Part shown: positions 14,684 to 18,454 of the stretch, one piece after another
How positions within the stretch are numbered: position 1 is the first letter of the stretch
How the letters are laid out: every line of letters starts with the position of its first letter
Source of the DNA: Verrucomicrobiota bacterium
Lineage (GTDB): Bacteria; Verrucomicrobiota; Verrucomicrobiia; Chthoniobacterales; UBA10450
Direction of reading: 5' to 3'
Length of the DNA stretch: 18,454 nucleotides
NCBI GenBank assembly: GCA_003219115.1
Contig: QHPN01000085.1
Coordinates: forward strand, 564 to 19,017
The notes under the pieces: model-generated
What the model was told of the DNA's origin: nothing
The model's database searches: none
What the model saw: only the letters and a program-made list of their open reading frames with translations
Made by a program: the position numbers and the translations under genes

Positions 14684-15798
14684 GCCATTACTCCAGAATT
14701 AACGATTTCTGTGACTGTCTCGATGACGTAGTCGACCTGTGCTTGGGCAAGTTCAGGGAACATCGGCAGGGACAAAAATTCTTGCGCAATCTGTTCTGAG
14801 ACCGGGAACGCACCGCGTGCATGCTCCAGACTGGCATAAGCCTGCTGGAGATGAACTGGGACGGGATAGTGCACGCCGCATCCGATCCCCTTGGCTTCCA
14901 ACTGCCGCATTACTTCGTCTCGGTCCGGCACCCGGATGGCATACACATGATAGACGTGGCGAGCGCATTCAGCTTCGAATGGAGCGACGATTTCTTCGAC
15001 CGCGTTAAAGGCTGCAGTATAGCGAGCGGCATGGGCGCGACGTAGTTCGTTCCCGCGCTCGAGATGTTTCAACTTGATTGCGAGACATGCACCCTGAATC
15101 GCATCCATCCGGCAATTCCAACCGACAACCGTGTGATGGTATTTCCGTGCCTGACCGTGATCACGCAAGATCCGAATCTTCTCGGCAAGTTCGAGATTAT
15201 TCGTGACAATGGCACCTGCCTCGCCCAGCGCGCCTAGATTTTTTCCAGGATAAAAGCTGAAGCATCCGATTTCGCCGATTGAACCAGCTCGTCGCCCCTT
15301 GTACTCAGCGCCATGGCCTTGGGCGGCGTCTTCGATAACCGGAATGCCATGCTGCCGGCCGAACTTCAGAATGGGATCCATATCGGCAATTTGACCAAAG
15401 AGATGGACGGGAACGATCGCTTTCGTTCGGCTCGTTAAAGCCCGAGCCAGCCCGTCGGGAGCCATCGTATAAGTCCGTTCGTCGACATCGACGAAGACTG
15501 GCTTTGCACCGCAGTAGGTGATCGCTTCGGCTGTCGCCATGAACGTGCTCGGCACGGTGATAACCTCATCGCCGGGGCCAACTCCGCAGGCCAGCAACGC
15601 CAGCCAGACCGCCTCCGTTCCGCTGCCCAACCCAACCGCGTAGTCGCATTTACAAAAGGCAGCGAAGGCTTCCTCGAAATCGGCAACCGCGGGTCCGCCA
15701 GCAAAAATTCCACTGTCGATCACGTCGGCGATGGCGCTTTTGAAATGGCCCCGGAGAGGAGCGTGATGGGCTTTAAGATCTAAGAACGGGACTTTCAT
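14680..15798 (-). CDS. DegT/DnrJ/EryC1/StrS family sugar aminotransferase (cassette 1)
   Basis: I place the start at the ATG at 15798-15796, giving 372 residues beginning MKVPFLDLKAHH. This matches MKVSFVDLHAQY of the paralogue at 4450-5592 and the family norm. The frame remains open up to 15855, but that would add 19 residues lying inside the acyltransferase gene. Counting from the chosen start, the PLP lysine is Lys186 in SFYPGKNLG and the cofactor-binding Asp is Asp157 in VIEDAAQGHGAEY. It overlaps the acyltransferase gene by 26 bases and the FemAB-like gene by 4 (GTGA). It would place an amino group on the keto sugar made by the cassette 1 oxidoreductase; C3 is likely by analogy with WbpE/WlbC. 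SGIFAGGP instead of SAFIRGRH near residue 30 suggests the two aminotransferases differ in substrate. Confidence 0.93.
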   Translation of the reverse strand: MKVPFLDLKAHHAPLRGHFKSAIADVIDSGIFAGGPAVADFEEAFAAFCKCDYAVGLGSGTEAVWLALLACGVGPGDEVITVPSTFMATAEAITYCGAKPVFVDVDERTYTMAPDGLARALTSRTKAIVPVHLFGQIADMDPILKFGRQHGIPVIEDAAQGHGAEYKGRRAGSIGEIGCFSFYPGKNLGALGEAGAIVTNNLELAEKIRILRDHGQARKYHHTVVGWNCRMDAIQGACLAIKLKHLERGNELRRAHAARYTAAFNAVEEIVAPFEAECARHVYHVYAIRVPDRDEVMRQLEAKGIGCGVHYPVPVHLQQAYASLEHARGAFPVSEQIAQEFLSLPMFPELAQAQVDYVIETVTEIVNSGVMA

Positions 15799-16294
15799 TG
15801 ATGGAGGGAACTTGGTTGTTAAGCAGACGGGCCGGGTTTCCCGCAACAGTGGCATTCGAGGGAACGTCTTTTGTCACAACGCTACCAGCGCCGACGATGG
15901 CGTTTTCGCCGACCGTAATGCCGCCAAGTAGTGTCACGCCCGAACCGATCGAGGCGCCACGTTTAACGACCGTAGCTTCGCACGTCCAGTCCTCTTCCGT
16001 CTTCAACTCGCCATTGCGGTTGGTTGCGCACGGATACTTGTCGTTGATAAAGGTGACACTATGCCCGATGAAGACGTTGTCTTCCACAGTCACACCTTCA
16101 CAAATAAAAGTGTGACTCGAAATTTTGCAGCGTGCGCCGATTCGGGCGTTTTTCTGGATTTCGACAAAAGATCCGATTTTGGTTTCGTCGCCAATCTCAC
16201 AGCCATAGAGATTCACAAAACCAAAGATGCGCACATCGCGTCCGAGCTTTACGTCTGGCGCGATTAGTTGGTGGGCCCTCGGGGCGTCGCTCAT
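15773..16294 (-). CDS. Left-handed beta-helix sugar acyltransferase, WbpD/WlbB-like (cassette 1)
   Basis: This is a 173-residue hexapeptide-repeat transferase, probably a trimer using acetyl-CoA. Repeats include CEIGDETKIGSFVEI, ARIGARCKISSHTFI, ASIGSGVTLLGGITVGENAIVGAGSVVTK and the closing AGNPARLL. The active-site region IGHSVTFINDKYP has the His and Asn seen in WbpD-type N-acetyltransferases, and the loop ELKTEEDW before the later repeats is also typical of that group. The ATG overlaps the oxidoreductase stop as ATGA (16294-16291), and the end overlaps the aminotransferase start by 26 bases. It probably acetylates the new amino group on a UDP-linked sugar; WbpD activity on UDP-GlcNAc(3N)A is the nearest known model. 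It is longer than its cassette 2 paralogue by about 15 residues. Confidence 0.92.
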   Translation of the reverse strand: MSDAPRAHQLIAPDVKLGRDVRIFGFVNLYGCEIGDETKIGSFVEIQKNARIGARCKISSHTFICEGVTVEDNVFIGHSVTFINDKYPCATNRNGELKTEEDWTCEATVVKRGASIGSGVTLLGGITVGENAIVGAGSVVTKDVPSNATVAGNPARLLNNQVPSINESPVLRS

Positions 16295-17388
16295 ACGGCC
16301 AGAGGCCCGACCTGAACGGCTCCACGATTTTGCTTCGGGCGCGGAGGCACGATGCCATCGTCGCGCTTGCGTAGGAAGTTCACCGGCGCGCCGTTAGCTT
16401 TGAGCGAAGCGGTCGCCGCTTCCAGAAGGGTAACCAGTTCCAAGCCGGAACGGCCACCGGTTGTCGGTTCCATTCCGCTTTCGATGCAGTCGATGAAGTG
16501 CTGGCACTCCACCTTCAGGGGTTCCTCTTGTTGAATGTGAGGAATATAGCTGTCTCCGTAATGATAGGAGTAATGGAACTCGGCAAAGGTATCGTAATGC
16601 GGGGGGCGATCGACGCGAACGTCGTAAATTCGAATTTTTTCCAGCGGTTGCAGATCATCGTAAACAATCATCCGCCGCGTTCCAACAATGGTCATTTCCC
16701 GGACTTTGCGGGGCTCGAGCCAACTGCTTTGGATGGTTGCGAATTTCTTGTTGCGAAAACAAAGCGACAGGTTGGTGACATCCTCAATACCCGACGTGAC
16801 ATGCGCATTCCCCTGGCAGTTCACAGTTAGGGGCAATTCGCCAAGAATGTGCAGAATGATGGAAATATCGTGTGGCGCGAGATCCCAAACCACGTTGATG
16901 TCTTTCTGAAATAATCCGAGGTTGAGGCGACGGGAGTTGATGTAGCGAATGTCGCCAATGTCGCCGGCATTGATGATGTCGCAGATTTTGCGGACGGAAG
17001 ACGAATAAAGAAAGGTGTGACCGCTCATTAGAACGACGCCTTTTTCGTCCGCGATCTCGATCAGCTCTTCGCATTCTGCCGATGACGCAGCGAGCGGTTT
17101 TTCCACCAGCGTGTGCTTGCCGGCGAGTAGGCTCGCTTTAGCCAGGTTATAGTGATAGGCGACCGGAGTAGCGATGGCTAGGGCATGGACGTTGGGATCA
17201 TTGATTAGAGTGTCGGTGTCGGTGTGGGCGTCGATATCCGAATAAAGGGTTCGCAGATGGCGCAATCGGCTCTCGTTGACGTCACAAATCGCCTTGAGCC
17301 GGCAACTGGTAAGCGCCTTGAAATTGCGGACGAGGTTCGGGCCCCAATAACCACACCCGATTACCCCAACATTAATGGGTGATGACAT
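16291..17388 (-). CDS. Gfo/Idh/MocA family sugar oxidoreductase, WbpB/WlbA-like (cassette 1)
   Basis: This is a 365-residue NAD(P)-dependent oxidoreductase. The dinucleotide-binding motif is IGCGYWGPN (10-18), EKP is at 96-98, and APHD with the likely catalytic His173 is at 171-174 after NLGLFQKDINVVWD. The C-terminal half has the usual beta sheet (YDDLQPLEKIRIYD, HFIDCIESG). As first enzyme of a WbpB-WbpE-WbpD type pathway it would produce a 3-keto UDP-sugar for the aminotransferase two genes downstream. The ATG lies 10 bases after the stop of the phosphoglycosyl transferase gene, and its end overlaps the acyltransferase start by ATGA. The last about 25 residues (RKRDDGIVPPRPKQNRG) are a tail missing from the cassette 2 copy. 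Confidence 0.92.
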   Translation of the reverse strand: MSSPINVGVIGCGYWGPNLVRNFKALTSCRLKAICDVNESRLRHLRTLYSDIDAHTDTDTLINDPNVHALAIATPVAYHYNLAKASLLAGKHTLVEKPLAASSAECEELIEIADEKGVVLMSGHTFLYSSSVRKICDIINAGDIGDIRYINSRRLNLGLFQKDINVVWDLAPHDISIILHILGELPLTVNCQGNAHVTSGIEDVTNLSLCFRNKKFATIQSSWLEPRKVREMTIVGTRRMIVYDDLQPLEKIRIYDVRVDRPPHYDTFAEFHYSYHYGDSYIPHIQQEEPLKVECQHFIDCIESGMEPTTGGRSGLELVTLLEAATASLKANGAPVNFLRKRDDGIVPPRPKQNRGAVQVGPLAV

Positions 17389-17398
17389 TTTCGACGGA

Positions 17399-18250
17399 TT
17401 AAGTCTTTACCGGTGGAGTGGCTTGAGCACCAGAACGGGGCAATGGTTGCATGGAAAACTGGCCAAGGATCGCGGGCAGAGTTCGCACGATAATCTTGAG
17501 GTCCAATGAAAGGGAAATGTTACGCGAATAAAATATGTCCATTTCGATCATCTCGCGAAAGGTTGTTCGGTTCTTGCCGTTTACCTGCCAAAGTCCGGTC
17601 AAACCAGGCAGCGCGTTAACGCGCACGCGTTGTTCCGGCGCATAGCGCTCGAATTCCAGAACGGTGCATGGGCGCGGTCCGACCAGACTCATTTCTCCCT
17701 TCAACACATTGAAGATCTGTGGCAACTCGTCGAGGCCTGTTGCTCTTAAAAACTTCCCGCCAGCGATGAGACGCGGATCTCCAGTGGCGTCGAGTTTGAT
17801 CATCGGACGGTCGCTAATAATCAAATGCTCAAGATAAGCTTCGTGCACATGAGTCTCTGCGTTCACTTTCATGGTGCGGAATTTCAGGATCATGAAAGGG
17901 CGTCCCTTGAATCCGATGCGCGGTTGACGGTAAAAGATTGGGCCTGGCGACGTCACGGCAACCCACAGTGCGACCAAAGTCATGATCGGCAGCCAGAGCG
18001 GGAACAGAAGCGCGACGATGAAAAGGTCGAGCAGGCGTTTCCATGTCGGTAGGGCGGCTGCGAATTCTTTAGGCGAGTATGGTTGGAACGAAGCGCCGTC
18101 AGACTCGCCGCGATGAACTCGTGCTACTTCGGTCACAAGATGATGCAGAAGTTCGGTCATTTCGGCTGGTTCCGTGGCATCCGGAGACGCGACGCGATGG
18201 GCTCGTGCCTGGCGATTTGTCATTCGACGTTCGGTTGTCCTGCCATCCAT
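17399..18250 (-). CDS. Short (monotopic) bacterial sugar transferase: initiating phosphoglycosyl transferase
   Basis: This 283-residue enzyme would transfer a sugar phosphate from a UDP-sugar to undecaprenyl phosphate, the first step of glycan assembly at the inner membrane. Residues 70-100 hold a single hydrophobic segment (KRLLDLFIVALLFPLWLPIM..), fitting the re-entrant helix of the small PglC-like class; the multi-pass N-terminal region of WbaP/WcaJ is absent. Catalytic-domain motifs are KFRTM (123-127), DPRLIAGGKFLRATGLDELPQ (158-178, with the Asp174-Glu175 pair), EMSLVGPRP (186-194) and PGLTGLWQVNGKN (215-227). Residues 1-60 are a charged extension of unknown role. The ATG at 18250 has an in-frame TGA six codons upstream and no clear ribosome binding site; ATG at 18223 is an alternative. 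It is the first gene of the visible operon. Confidence 0.92.
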   Translation of the reverse strand: MDGRTTERRMTNRQARAHRVASPDATEPAEMTELLHHLVTEVARVHRGESDGASFQPYSPKEFAAALPTWKRLLDLFIVALLFPLWLPIMTLVALWVAVTSPGPIFYRQPRIGFKGRPFMILKFRTMKVNAETHVHEAYLEHLIISDRPMIKLDATGDPRLIAGGKFLRATGLDELPQIFNVLKGEMSLVGPRPCTVLEFERYAPEQRVRVNALPGLTGLWQVNGKNRTTFREMIEMDIFYSRNISLSLDLKIIVRTLPAILGQFSMQPLPRSGAQATPPVKT

Positions 18251-18454
18251 GATTTTAAGTGGTTTTCATAGCGCCCCGCGGGATTGAGACACGCTGCCGC
18301 CCCTGGTTGCTGGCCATTAATTTCTAGCCAGAACCTTTCCCACACTAATGGTTGCGGTCACTCTCCCACGCGGACACGCTATAATTTCCACGCTTACTAG
18401 AGCTACAACTTTAACGAGTTTTCGTCAACTGTATTCGCTCTTATTTTTAAAGGT
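18251..18454 (-). promoter_or_regulatory. Upstream gap of the operon, possible promoter region
   Basis: No gene is visible in these 204 bases. On the coding strand TTGACG (18428-18423) is a fair -35 match, but the hexamer 17 bases on (TAGCTC) is a poor -10. A second AT-rich stretch, AAATTATAGC, lies further downstream without a good -35. The location, before the first gene of a long same-strand run, is the main reason to expect a promoter here. Confidence 0.25.

Noticed and set aside
15799..15855. Longer N-terminus for the cassette 1 aminotransferase
   Set aside because: The extra 19 residues are not like the family, overlap the acyltransferase gene, and the paralogue starts at the matching MKVxFxDL.
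18379..18384. TATAAT on the plus strand
   Set aside because: No -35 match at a usable distance, and no plus-strand gene lies downstream.
1..18454. CRISPR arrays, tRNA or rRNA genes, insertion sequences, toxin-antitoxin or phage-defence genes
   Set aside because: No regular repeats, cloverleaf-like stretches, transposase motifs or terminal inverted repeats were seen. The window is almost filled by polysaccharide genes.

Overview
The window looks like chromosomal DNA from a Verrucomicrobiota-type bacterium (Chthoniobacterales-like). This rests on the moderate G+C, the style of the proteins, and especially the secreted beta-helix protein at the left end, whose N-terminal pattern I associate with soil Verrucomicrobiota. 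That assignment is a recollection of family style, not a search result. Every gene I can support lies on the minus strand, so the cluster reads from right to left. No tRNA, rRNA, CRISPR array, insertion sequence or plus-strand gene is supported.

Layout in order of transcription. A 204-base gap (18251-18454) may hold the promoter. Next comes a short phosphoglycosyl transferase that would start the glycan on undecaprenyl phosphate (17399-18250). Cassette 1 follows: a Gfo/Idh/MocA oxidoreductase, a left-handed beta-helix acyltransferase and a DegT-type aminotransferase (17388-14680). The centre holds a FemAB-like transferase, a Wzz/Wzc-like chain-length protein with a degenerate ATPase domain, a NodB-like deacetylase fused to a GT4 glycosyltransferase, and a second, separate deacetylase (14683-7139). 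Cassette 2 repeats the same three enzymes in the same order (7099-4450). Then come a short nucleotide-sugar-dehydrogenase-like protein with altered active-site residues, a ChbG/YdjC-type deacetylase, an O-antigen ligase/polymerase family membrane protein, and a secreted beta-helix protein that is split by a frameshift and runs off the left edge.

Together these genes describe an exopolysaccharide or capsule locus. Two cassettes would make acylated amino sugars on nucleotide carriers, the phosphoglycosyl transferase would prime the lipid, the GT4 domain would extend the chain, the Wzy-like protein would polymerise it, and the Wzc-like protein would control length. Three deacetylase-like domains could trim N- or O-acetyl groups. 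Most genes overlap or lie within about 60 bases of each other (ATGA and GTGA junctions), which suggests one operon with translational coupling. A Wzx flippase, an outer-membrane Wza exporter, a full-length UDP-sugar 6-dehydrogenase and an epimerase are not seen and would have to be encoded elsewhere.

Points that stand out are the duplicated three-gene cassette around a central export/modification block, the deacetylase-GT4 fusion, the missing Walker A lysine in the Wzc-like protein, the short dehydrogenase that keeps the catalytic Cys and Lys but lacks the partner Asn and Asp, and the frameshift in the beta-helix gene.
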